6,937 nt of DNA from Collinsella sp. (GTDB lineage Bacteria; Actinomycetota; Coriobacteriia; Coriobacteriales; Coriobacteriaceae), in the NCBI GenBank assembly GCA_019414645.1, contig DXLP01000024.1, forward strand, positions 1 through 6,937, in the 5' to 3' direction. The notes beneath the pieces are model-generated. The model was not told the DNA's origin. It worked only from the letters and a program-made list of their open reading frames with translations, and searched no databases. A program made the translations under genes and the position numbers. The number at the start of each line of letters is the position of its first letter. The stretch's first letter is position 1. Shown here in pieces: positions 1-4,987 of the stretch.

Positions 1-197
1 CTTGCAGCGACGGACCTCAGGACACTCTTACACCACGTCTGCGCGCGCGACCCGAACGAGGCCAAAAAGGGCTGTTTTTGCCAAAAATCGCTGCCACTAA
101 AAAAGTAACAGTACTCATATTTGCGCTTTTTTGAACACAAGCCCTAAAACAAGCCTCGCCAAGGTCGGGAAGCGGGCTAAATCGCCGGCCTCGAGGC
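1..197. other. AT-richer non-coding stretch, no gene supported
   Basis: I can support no gene here. Short frames run in from the left edge (plus-strand stops near 100, 108 and 134), but none has a recognisable sequence or a visible start. The part from 60 to 135 is clearly richer in A and T than the rest. It has A-runs and T-runs arranged as inverted repeats: CAAAAA (63-68) with TTTTTG (75-80), and AAAAAAG (99-105) with CTTTTTT (126-132). The second pair could act as a two-way terminator, or the region could be a promoter for something to the left. Next to the small minus-strand gene's stop codon is a perfect 10-base palindrome, GCCTCGAGGC (188-197). No function is assigned. Confidence 0.5.
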
Positions 198-452
198 TTA
201 TTCCACCGTTCCGTAGACGGCGCCCCAGCCGTGGGCGGCCAAGGCGGAGTTGAGCTGGTCGCAAAGTGACTGGCGGTCGTAATAGCCGGGCGGTAGCAGG
301 TTGACGATTTCCATGAGATCGGGCGCCAGGTCCAAGATTTCGGCTTGTACGATCAGATCCAGGCGGTCGATGGCGTGGCGGTCGTAAAACAGTCCGTCGA
401 CCAGGCGCTGCAGGTCGCCGAATTCCTCGGCCTGAAACGATCCGTACTCCAT
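198..452 (-). CDS. Small acidic hypothetical protein, 84 aa
   Basis: I do not recognise this protein. The start at 452 was chosen because AAGGAGG lies just upstream on the minus strand (ATG 450-452, SD about 458-464). The frame is open a further 17 codons to an ATG at 503, but that stretch would cover the ribosome-binding site. The product starts MEYGSFQAEEF and ends GWGAVYGTVE. It is acidic, has no membrane segment, signal peptide or cysteine motif, and looks alpha-helical, with Leu/Ile/Val spaced through residues 15-50. A Pro-Pro-Gly-Tyr-Tyr turn separates that part from a second helix (RQSLCDQLNSAL). It is transcribed away from the aminotransferase gene, so the two share a divergent control region. 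The coherent protein-like composition and the strong SD support a real gene. Function is unknown, and a small regulatory or adaptor protein is only a guess. Confidence 0.72.
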   Translation of the reverse strand: MEYGSFQAEEFGDLQRLVDGLFYDRHAIDRLDLIVQAEILDLAPDLMEIVNLLPPGYYDRQSLCDQLNSALAAHGWGAVYGTVE

Positions 453-457
453 AGTGC

Positions 458-464
458 CTCCTTG
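458..464 (-). promoter_or_regulatory. Strong Shine-Dalgarno site of the small minus-strand gene
   Basis: Read on the minus strand the sequence is AAGGAGG, followed after about five bases by ATG (452-450). This decides the start of the 84-residue protein in favour of the internal ATG rather than the more distant one at 503. Confidence 0.7.
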
Positions 465-515
465 GGCGCCCCACGCCGGCATGCGCGGCGATTCGTAAAT
501 CATTGCGATGAACTT

Positions 516-524
516 AATCTATCA
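516..524 (-). promoter_or_regulatory. Possible extended -10 for the small minus-strand gene
   Basis: On the minus strand, positions 524-516 read TGATAGATT. This is a TGN extension directly joined to a weak -10-like hexamer (TAGATT, 4 of 6 consensus). It would place a transcript start near 509 and leave a leader of about 57 bases. No convincing -35 was seen. This is an inference from base pattern alone. Confidence 0.2.
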
Positions 525-554
525 CGGCTTCATGCCGTTGCGGCGGTGGCGGTC

Positions 555-560
555 TATACT
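555..560 (+). promoter_or_regulatory. Possible -10 element upstream of the aminotransferase gene
   Basis: TATACT is a 5-of-6 match to the sigma-70-type -10 consensus, about 40 bases before the ATG at 602. No good -35 sits at 16-18 bases; TTG at 538-540 is too close. The hexamer lies inside a small perfect inverted repeat, GTCTA (552-556) with TAGAC (561-565), which could be an operator. The same TATACTT string is found before the tat genes (2360). Confidence 0.35.
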
Positions 561-601
561 TAGACGAACTGCAACGTCCCGCTTCGCGAAAGGTCGCACC
601 C

Positions 602-1906
602 ATGCAGACGATCTACCAGAAGATGGAAACCACCGAACTCGATGCCGCCATCGAGGCGCTCAAAGCCGAGGTCGCCGAGGTCAAGGCCAAGGGCCTGGCG
701 CTCGACATGGCCCGCGGCAAGCCGTCGCCCTCCCAGGTGGACATCTCTCGACCCATGCTCGATATCCTCAATGCCGATGCCGATCTGCACGACGGCAACG
801 TCGACTGCTCAAACTACGGTTGCTTTGAGGGCATTCCCTCTGCGCGCAAGCTGGCGGGGGAGTTCCTGGGTTGCCCTGCCGAGCAGACGCTCGTACTGGG
901 TTCGTCGAGCCTTCTGATCGAGCACGATATCGCCGGCATGTTTTGGCGCTGCGGTTCGTGCGGCAGCGAGCCCTGGGAGGCTTACGAGGCCGCGCACGAC
1001 GGCAAGAAAGTCAAGTTCCTGTGCCCTGTTCCCGGCTACGACCGTCACTTTGGCATCACCGCCGACCTGGGTATCGAGAATGTCCCCGTCGCGATGACCG
1101 ACAACGGCCCCGACATGGACGAGGTCGAGCGTCTGGTTGCCGCCGACGACTCCATCAAGGGCATCTGGTGCGTGCCCAAGTATTCCAACCCCACGGGCAT
1201 CACCTTTAGCGAGGACACCGTGCGTCGCCTGGTCGAGATGCCCACGGCCGCGCCCGATTTCCGCATCTTCTGGGACAACGCCTACTGCGTGCACGACCTG
1301 TACGACGAGACCGACGAGCTCGCAAACATCTTTGACCTCGCTCGCGCGGCGGGCACCGAGGACCGCGTGGTGGCCTTTGCCTCGACGTCCAAGATCACCT
1401 TCCCGGGCGCCGGCATCGGCTTTATCGGTGCGAGCCCCGCGGTTATCGCGGAGTTCTCCAAGCGCCTGAAGGCCGGCCTCATCAGCGCCGACAAGCTCAA
1501 CCAGCTGCGTCACGTGCGTTTCCTTCCCACCATCGAGGCGGTCAAGGAGCACATGAAAAAGCATGCCGAGTTCCTGCGTCCGCGCTTTGAGGCCGTTGAG
1601 CGCAAGCTCACCGAGGGCCTGGGCGATACGGGCTGTGCCACCTGGACGCACCCCCGCGGCGGCTACTTTGTAAGCTTCGATGGTCCCGAGGGCTCGGCCC
1701 AGAAGGTCGCCGCGCTTTGCGCCGACCTGGGCGTCAAGCTCACGCCGGCTGGTGCCACCTGGCCTTATGGCAAGGACCCGCGCGACACCAACATCCGCAT
1801 CGCGCCGAGCTATCCCACGGTCGAGGACCTGGAGGCCGCGCTCGATGTGCTGGTGCTGGCCGTTAAGCTTGTCGCTGCCGAGCTTGCGCGTGCCGAGCGC
1901 GCCTAA
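602..1906 (+). CDS. Group Ic (PF12897-type) aspartate aminotransferase-like PLP enzyme
   Basis: This is a fold-type I pyridoxal-phosphate aminotransferase of 434 residues. The expected reaction is transfer of the amino group from aspartate to 2-oxoglutarate, in the cytoplasm, linking oxaloacetate with aspartate and glutamate. Family hallmarks are visible: NPTG at 196-199; Asp225 and Tyr228 in WDNAY, which contact the PLP ring; the PLP-binding Lys264 in STSKITFPGAG; and the substrate-carboxylate Arg399 in NIRIAP. The N-terminal LDMARGKPSP motif, the YGCFEGIPSAR segment and the length point to the actinobacterial group Ic family (Corynebacterium AspT type; Pfam PF12897) rather than the AspC/Iα type. 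The ATG at 602 has a modest SD (GAAAGG, 588-593) eight bases upstream. A second in-frame ATG at 623 has no better site. It appears to be transcribed alone. Substrate choice within the family is inferred, so other amino acids cannot be excluded. Confidence 0.9.
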   Translation: MQTIYQKMETTELDAAIEALKAEVAEVKAKGLALDMARGKPSPSQVDISRPMLDILNADADLHDGNVDCSNYGCFEGIPSARKLAGEFLGCPAEQTLVLGSSSLLIEHDIAGMFWRCGSCGSEPWEAYEAAHDGKKVKFLCPVPGYDRHFGITADLGIENVPVAMTDNGPDMDEVERLVAADDSIKGIWCVPKYSNPTGITFSEDTVRRLVEMPTAAPDFRIFWDNAYCVHDLYDETDELANIFDLARAAGTEDRVVAFASTSKITFPGAGIGFIGASPAVIAEFSKRLKAGLISADKLNQLRHVRFLPTIEAVKEHMKKHAEFLRPRFEAVERKLTEGLGDTGCATWTHPRGGYFVSFDGPEGSAQKVAALCADLGVKLTPAGATWPYGKDPRDTNIRIAPSYPTVEDLEAALDVLVLAVKLVAAELARAERA

Positions 1907-1952
1907 CGCGTAGGGCCCCGCAAGTCCGCGCTTAGTACTATCCGCACTTTCG

Positions 1953-1970
1953 ATACGTAAAGGAGCGTAT
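1953..1970 (+). promoter_or_regulatory. Shine-Dalgarno site displayed in a hairpin loop before the STAS gene
   Basis: The SD sequence AAAGGAG (1959-1965) sits seven bases before the ATG at 1973. It is flanked exactly by a perfect inverted repeat, ATACG (1953-1957) and CGTAT (1966-1970), so the SD would occupy the 8-base loop of a 5-bp hairpin. The SD is certain enough to set the start. A regulatory role for the hairpin is only an inference, as the stem is short. Confidence 0.45.
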
Positions 1971-1972
1971 AC

Positions 1973-2287
1973 ATGGATTTGGGTATTTCCACCAACCCCA
2001 CGCCGGAGACCTACACCATTAAGGTAACCGGCGAGATCGATATCTCTAACGCCGATAGCCTGCGCAATGCCATCGACCTGGCGCTCGAGCAGCCCACTGA
2101 GGCCGTTGAGCTCGATTTTGCCCAGGTGAGCTACATCGACTCGACGGGCATTGGCGTGCTCGTGGGCGCCGCGCACCACGCGGTCGACCACGGCAAGCGC
2201 TTTAGCTGCACCAATGTGCAGCCCCCGGTGATGCGCGTGGTTCAGCTGTTGGGTGTCGACCAGGAGATTTCGATCACCGCTGCATAA
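1973..2287 (+). CDS. STAS-domain anti-sigma factor antagonist (RsbV/SpoIIAA-like)
   Basis: This 104-residue protein is one STAS domain and nothing else. It has the family's beta-alpha pattern: an early strand ending in TGEIDISNADSLR (residues 19-31), a helix (29-39), strand VELDFAQVSYID (45-56), the signature DSTGIGVLVGA (56-66), and a last helix before the C-terminus. Ser57 in DSTG aligns with the serine that anti-sigma kinases phosphorylate in RsbV and SpoIIAA. In that scheme the unphosphorylated protein binds the anti-sigma kinase and frees a sigma factor. The start at 1973 has a strong SD (AAAGGAG, 1959-1965). The partner-switching kinase, phosphatase and sigma factor are not adjacent, so it is an orphan here. 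It lies 66 bases after the aminotransferase gene with no clear terminator between. A role in general stress or another sensor complex is inferred. Confidence 0.88.
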   Translation: MDLGISTNPTPETYTIKVTGEIDISNADSLRNAIDLALEQPTEAVELDFAQVSYIDSTGIGVLVGAAHHAVDHGKRFSCTNVQPPVMRVVQLLGVDQEISITAA

Positions 2288-2291
2288 TCTT

Positions 2292-2320
2292 TGCCCCCAA
2301 AAGGGCATGCCGTTTGGCAT
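2292..2320 (+). repeat. Two adjacent short hairpins after the STAS gene
   Basis: TGCCC (2292-2296) pairs with GGGCA (2303-2307) over a 6-base loop. ATGCC (2307-2311) pairs with GGCAT (2316-2320) over a 4-base loop. The two stems share base 2307. They begin five bases after the STAS stop codon, where a terminator is expected, but no T-run follows either one. They may be a weak or factor-dependent terminator. Confidence 0.3.
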
Positions 2321-2331
2321 ATGTTTGTGAT

Positions 2332-2359
2332 GCGCTCGGACGTTTTGGCGTCCGGGCGC
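2332..2359. repeat. 11-bp inverted repeat abutting the tat -10 element
   Basis: The arms 2332-2342 (GCGCTCGGACG) and 2349-2359 (CGTCCGGGCGC) pair along 11 bases with one G-T wobble, around the loop TTTTGG. It is the strongest stem in the window. There is no T-run on either strand, so it does not look like an intrinsic terminator. It ends at the base before TATACT (2360-2365) and covers the place where a -35 would lie. A dyad DNA-binding site for a regulator is therefore as likely as an RNA structure. Confidence 0.5.
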
Positions 2360-2365
2360 TATACT
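2360..2365 (+). promoter_or_regulatory. Possible -10 element of the tat-hyp gene run
   Basis: TATACT followed by T is a 5-of-6 match to the -10 consensus. It would start transcription near 2372, leaving a leader of about 70 bases before the tatA-like start at 2441. No consensus -35 is present at 16-18 bases; that place is taken by the 11-bp inverted repeat. This suggests activator dependence or a different sigma factor, but that is inference. Confidence 0.4.
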
Positions 2366-2430
2366 TGACCGAATGAATAGACGAGTTCCGGCCGAATGGC
2401 GCGGTGCGGGCTCGACTCACATCGAGCCTT

Positions 2431-2435
2431 GGAGG
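2431..2435 (+). promoter_or_regulatory. Shine-Dalgarno site fixing a GTG start for the TatA-like gene
   Basis: GGAGG lies five bases before GTG at 2441-2443. The resulting N-terminus, MFGIGEGEL, is what Tat pore proteins begin with. The upstream in-frame ATG at 2396 would add 15 residues without family resemblance, and the ATG at 2437 is in another frame. Confidence 0.75.
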
Positions 2436-2440
2436 TATGT

Positions 2441-3040
2441 GTGTTTGGTATTGGAGAGGGTGAGCTCGCGATCATCGTGGTCTTCGGCTTTTTGCTGTTT
2501 GGCCCGGATAAGCTCCCGCAGATGGGCCGCACAATCGGCCGTGCCATCCGTCAGTTCCGCGAGACGCAGGAAAAGATGACGGCCGTTGTTCAGTCCGAGA
2601 TTATCGATCCGGTGAGCGAGGCCGCGTCGGCCCCGGTCAAGCCCAAGAAGGCTGCCGTCGATGACGATTCCGATGCGGACGAGGGTGCCGTCGAGACGGC
2701 TGCGCCCGCAAAGAAGGAGACTTTTGCCGAGCGCCGTGCCCGCCTTGCCGCCGAGAAGGCTGCGAGCGAGGGTGCCACCGAGGGCGAAGGCGCTGCTGAT
2801 GAGGCCGAGAGCGCCGAGTCCGCCAAGGCCGAGCCTGCCGCTGCCGTCGCCGAGCCCGAGCCTGCTGCAGAGCCGGAGTCCGAGCCCGAGCCGGCAGAGC
2901 CCACGACGGCTGACCTCTACGCCCGTCGTCCCCGCAAGCGCAAGGCCGTCGTCGACCAGCTCGCTCGCGAGCTCGAGGCCGAGGACGAGGCCGTTGCCGA
3001 GGCTGCCACCGCCGATGCCCCGAAGGGAGGCGATGAGTAA
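2441..3040 (+). CDS. tatA: Twin-arginine translocase TatA/TatB-type subunit with long charged tail
   Basis: This is the pore or partner subunit of the Tat pathway, which moves folded proteins carrying RR signal peptides across the plasma membrane. The protein has 199 residues from the GTG start. It shows a short outside N-terminus (MFGIGEGE), one membrane helix (about 9-20), the FGPDKLP hinge (20-26) and an amphipathic helix (about 27-50, GRTIGRAIRQFRETQ). Glu8 matches the conserved TatB glutamate. As no second Tat subunit of this type lies beside tatC, the TatA or TatB role cannot be settled here. The rest is a long low-complexity tail: acidic and Ala-rich (70-135), a Glu-Pro repeat (138-153), a basic patch RRPRKRK (162-168) and a final acidic helix (about 169-190). 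Its stop codon overlaps the tatC start by one base (TAATG), implying translational coupling. Confidence 0.9.
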   Translation: MFGIGEGELAIIVVFGFLLFGPDKLPQMGRTIGRAIRQFRETQEKMTAVVQSEIIDPVSEAASAPVKPKKAAVDDDSDADEGAVETAAPAKKETFAERRARLAAEKAASEGATEGEGAADEAESAESAKAEPAAAVAEPEPAAEPESEPEPAEPTTADLYARRPRKRKAVVDQLARELEAEDEAVAEAATADAPKGGDE

Positions 3041-3831
3041 TGCCTATCGGACCTGCGCGCATGCCGCTCTTCGATCACCTGGGAGAGCTCCGTCGCCGCC
3101 TGACTATCGTGGTCGTGTCGGTGTTTGCCGCCGCCATCGTGCTGTATTTCGCCACGCCCGTGGTGCTCGACATCCTGGAAGATCCCATCCGCTCCTTTGT
3201 GCCGGACGGTAAGTTCTACATCACCACCACGCTCGGCGGCTTTGGCCTGCGCTTTTCGCTGGCTATCAAGATGGCCGTTGTCATGTGCACGCCCATGATC
3301 ATCTGGCAGATCTTGGCGTTTTTCCTGCCGGCGCTTCGCCCCAACGAGCGCAAGTGGGTCGTGCCCACGGTGCTCGCCTCGACGGTGCTGTTCTTCCTGG
3401 GCGCCATCTTTTGCTACTTCATCATCATTCCTGCGGGCTTTGAGTGGCTCATCGGCGAGACCTCGGCTGTCGCTACGGCGTTGCCCGATCTGGAGAACTA
3501 CGTCAACATGGAGCTGCTCTTTATGATCGGCTTTGGTGTGGCGTTTGAGCTGCCGCTCATCATCTTCTACCTGTCCGTTTTCCACATCGTGTCCTATGCG
3601 GCCTTCCGCAGCGCCTGGCGCTACGTGTACGTAGGCCTGCTCGTGGGTTCGGCTGTGATCACGCCCGACGGCTCGCCCGTTACGCTGGGTCTCATGTATG
3701 GCGCCCTGCTCTCGCTCTACGAGATTTCGCTCGCCATCGCCCGTGTGGTCATTACCGCGCGCGAGGGCAAGGAGGGCTTGTTTGTGAGCCGTCTGGACCT
3801 GTTCTCGGACGACGAGGACGACGAGGAGTAA
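3040..3831 (+). CDS. tatC: Twin-arginine translocase core subunit TatC
   Basis: TatC is the multispanning membrane receptor that recognises twin-arginine signal peptides and recruits TatA-type subunits. The 263-residue length is usual. Hallmarks seen are the N-terminal FDHLGELRRRL (11-21), Glu103 in PNERK after the second membrane segment (signal-peptide recognition site in known TatC proteins), GFGVAFELPLI (164-174) with the conserved membrane glutamate, and VITPDGSP (206-213). About six hydrophobic segments are visible: roughly 22-42, 74-97, 107-131, 157-181, 193-208 and 213-237. The C-terminus is a short acidic tail, SDDEDDEE. The start at 3040 is supported by GGGAGG (3025-3030) inside the tatA end. 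An alternative Met at residue 8 has no SD. Its last codons (GAGGAG) serve as the ribosome-binding site of hypA, so the genes are tightly linked. Confidence 0.96.
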   Translation: MPIGPARMPLFDHLGELRRRLTIVVVSVFAAAIVLYFATPVVLDILEDPIRSFVPDGKFYITTTLGGFGLRFSLAIKMAVVMCTPMIIWQILAFFLPALRPNERKWVVPTVLASTVLFFLGAIFCYFIIIPAGFEWLIGETSAVATALPDLENYVNMELLFMIGFGVAFELPLIIFYLSVFHIVSYAAFRSAWRYVYVGLLVGSAVITPDGSPVTLGLMYGALLSLYEISLAIARVVITAREGKEGLFVSRLDLFSDDEDDEE

Positions 3832-3837
3832 AACGGT

Positions 3838-4194
3838 ATGCACGAAGTTGGCATTGTCAACGGCATACTCGATACAGTGATTCGCGCGGCGCGTGGGGCG
3901 GGGGCCTCGCGCGCCGTTTTGGTGACGCTGCGTATCGGGGATATGACCGAGGTCGTGCGCGAGGCGCTCGACTTTGCCTGGGAGACGTTTCGCGACGAGG
4001 ACCCGCTCACGCGCGGCTGCGAGCTTGCTGTGGAGGAAGTCCATCCACAAAGCGAGTGCCTGGACTGCGGCGAGGTCTTTGAGCACGACCGCTTCCATTG
4101 CCGCTGTCCCCAGTGTGGCGGCGCCAACGTGCGTCTGCTGCACGGCCGCGAGCTCGACATCGCCAGTATCGAAATCGAAACCCCCGACGATTAA
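3838..4194 (+). CDS. hypA: Hydrogenase nickel chaperone HypA
   Basis: HypA works in the cytoplasm with HypB to insert nickel into the large subunit of [NiFe] hydrogenase (in some bacteria also to supply urease). The protein is 118 residues, the usual size. It begins Met-His-Glu, the N-terminal nickel-binding motif, which confirms the start. The zinc site is two pairs of cysteines, Cys74/Cys77 (CLDC) and Cys90/Cys93 (CPQC), spaced as in the family. The segment MTEVVREALDFAWE (36-49) matches the conserved helix of HypA. The gene begins six bases after the tatC stop, and its SD, GAGGAG (3823-3828), is inside tatC. It is followed by hypB after 55 bases. The neighbouring hypC, hypD, hypE, hypF and hydrogenase structural genes are not in this window. 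Confidence 0.95.
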   Translation: MHEVGIVNGILDTVIRAARGAGASRAVLVTLRIGDMTEVVREALDFAWETFRDEDPLTRGCELAVEEVHPQSECLDCGEVFEHDRFHCRCPQCGGANVRLLHGRELDIASIEIETPDD

Positions 4195-4199
4195 CCCGC

Positions 4200-4226
4200 C
4201 AGCCACCTGGGGACAGGGTACAAAGG
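4200..4226. repeat. Possible REP-like half element in the hypA-hypB gap
   Basis: The gap contains GGGGACAGGGTAC with flanking CACCT and AAAGGGG. Strings of the GGGGACAG type are typical of short dispersed palindromic repeats in many bacterial genomes. Only one half (no matching CTGTCCCC arm) is present. A short inner palindrome, CCTG-GGGA-CAGG, is visible. It could equally be plain spacer sequence. Confidence 0.2.
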
Positions 4227-4249
4227 GGCTAAAGTAAGGAGCGCTAAGT

Positions 4250-4933
4250 ATGGCCGAGAAAACGATTGATATCGCGTCGCCGATCCTGTCGCGCAACGAG
4301 CGCCTGGCAGATCAGCTGCGTCAGCGATTTAATGAGACAGGCACCTATGTGATCAACGTCTTGTCGAGCCCCGGTTCGGGCAAGACCACCACGATCCTGG
4401 GCACCAACGAGCGCCTGCGCGACAAGGCCGGCCTGCGCTGTGCCGTCATCGAGGGCGATATCGCCTCGGATGTCGACGCCATCACCATGAAGGAAGCCGG
4501 CATGCCCGCCATCCAGATCAACACGGGCGGCCTGTGCCACCTCGAGGGTAACATGATCATGGAGGCCGTTGACGCGTTCGACCAGGCGGTGGGCCTTCAA
4601 AACATCGACGTCATCTTTATCGAAAACGTGGGCAACCTGGTCTGCCCGGTCGACTTTGACCTGGGCGAGAACCTGTCCATCATGATCCTCTCGGTGCCCG
4701 AGGGCGACGACAAGCCCATCAAGTACCCGGGCATCTTCCAGCACGCCGGCGCACAGCTGCTCAACAAGGTCGACGTGGCCCCGGCTTTCGATTTTGACAT
4801 GGATGGGTATACTAAGACACTCGATGACCTCAATCCGCAGGCGCCGCGGTTTGCCGTGAGCGCGCGCAAGGGCGAGGGCATGGATGCCTGGTGCGATTGG
4901 CTCATCGGGCAGATCGAGCAAGCAAGGGCGTAA
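4250..4933 (+). CDS. hypB: Hydrogenase nickel incorporation GTPase HypB
   Basis: HypB is a SIMIBI-class GTPase that, with HypA, drives nickel delivery into [NiFe] hydrogenase. The 227 residues hold the complete G domain. The Walker A is SSPGSGKTT (39-47; Lys45), and the switch region EGDIASDVDA is at 68-77. INTGGLCHLEG holds Cys96-His97, ENVGNLVCP (125-133) holds Cys132, and the base-specificity motif NKVD is at 172-175. Cys96, His97 and Cys132 match the family's metal-binding site at the dimer face. The N-terminus (MAEKTIDIASPILSRN) has neither the CxxCGC high-affinity nickel motif of the E. coli protein nor a His-rich stretch, so it is the short, storage-less form. AAGGAG (4236-4241) eight bases before the ATG sets the start. 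The order hypA-hypB is common, and the two are probably co-transcribed. Confidence 0.96.
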   Translation: MAEKTIDIASPILSRNERLADQLRQRFNETGTYVINVLSSPGSGKTTTILGTNERLRDKAGLRCAVIEGDIASDVDAITMKEAGMPAIQINTGGLCHLEGNMIMEAVDAFDQAVGLQNIDVIFIENVGNLVCPVDFDLGENLSIMILSVPEGDDKPIKYPGIFQHAGAQLLNKVDVAPAFDFDMDGYTKTLDDLNPQAPRFAVSARKGEGMDAWCDWLIGQIEQARA

Positions 4934-4938
4934 ATCGG

Positions 4939-4953
4939 CCGCCATACGGGCGG
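4939..4953 (+). repeat. Small GC hairpin between hypB and the topoisomerase gene
   Basis: CCGCC (4939-4943) pairs with GGCGG (4949-4953) over the loop ATACG. There is no T-run after it, so it is not a standard terminator. It may only weaken read-through from hypB into the topoisomerase gene. Confidence 0.25.
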
Positions 4954-4976
4954 GCGTAGCCGCAGAGACACGAGAT

Positions 4977-4981
4977 AGGAG
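4977..4981 (+). promoter_or_regulatory. Shine-Dalgarno site fixing a TTG start for the topoisomerase
   Basis: AGGAG lies six bases before TTG (4988-4990), which begins MKLIIAEK, the expected first strand of a Toprim domain. There is no ATG or GTG giving this N-terminus, so the TTG start is well supported. Confidence 0.75.
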
Positions 4982-4987
4982 CCTCTT

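Noticed and set aside
1898..1930. Candidate terminator after the aminotransferase gene (CGCG arms and GGGCCC)
   Set aside because: The stems are only 3-4 bp and no T-run follows, so an intrinsic terminator cannot be supported.
809..2320. Minus-strand open frame of about 503 codons opposite the aminotransferase and STAS genes
   Set aside because: It is fully antisense to two genes with catalytic or signature motifs. Its composition is typical of a mirror frame, and I saw no SD-supported start.
2396..2440. Upstream ATG extension of the TatA-like gene by 15 codons
   Set aside because: The extension has no TatA resemblance and contains the GGAGG site that serves the GTG start at 2441.
2373..2579. 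Short plus-strand frame starting right at the expected transcript start (possible leaderless gene)
   Set aside because: It overlaps the TatA coding region in another frame. Its Arg/Ser-rich product looks like a frame shadow, and no SD is present.
2838..2900. GAGCC-type DNA repeat in the tat gene, considered as a tandem repeat or CRISPR-like array
   Set aside because: It is simply the coding sequence of the Glu-Pro-Ala tail. The units are irregular and there are no spacers.
2917..4296. Minus-strand open frame of about 459 codons opposite tatC and hypA
   Set aside because: It is antisense to tatC and hypA. The translation is rich in His, Arg, Gln and Asp with no family resemblance.
4794..4813. 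Perfect TTGACA (4794-4799) followed by TATACT (4808-4813) inside hypB
   Set aside because: The spacing is only 8 bases, far too short for a sigma-70-type promoter, and both hexamers encode conserved-frame HypB residues.
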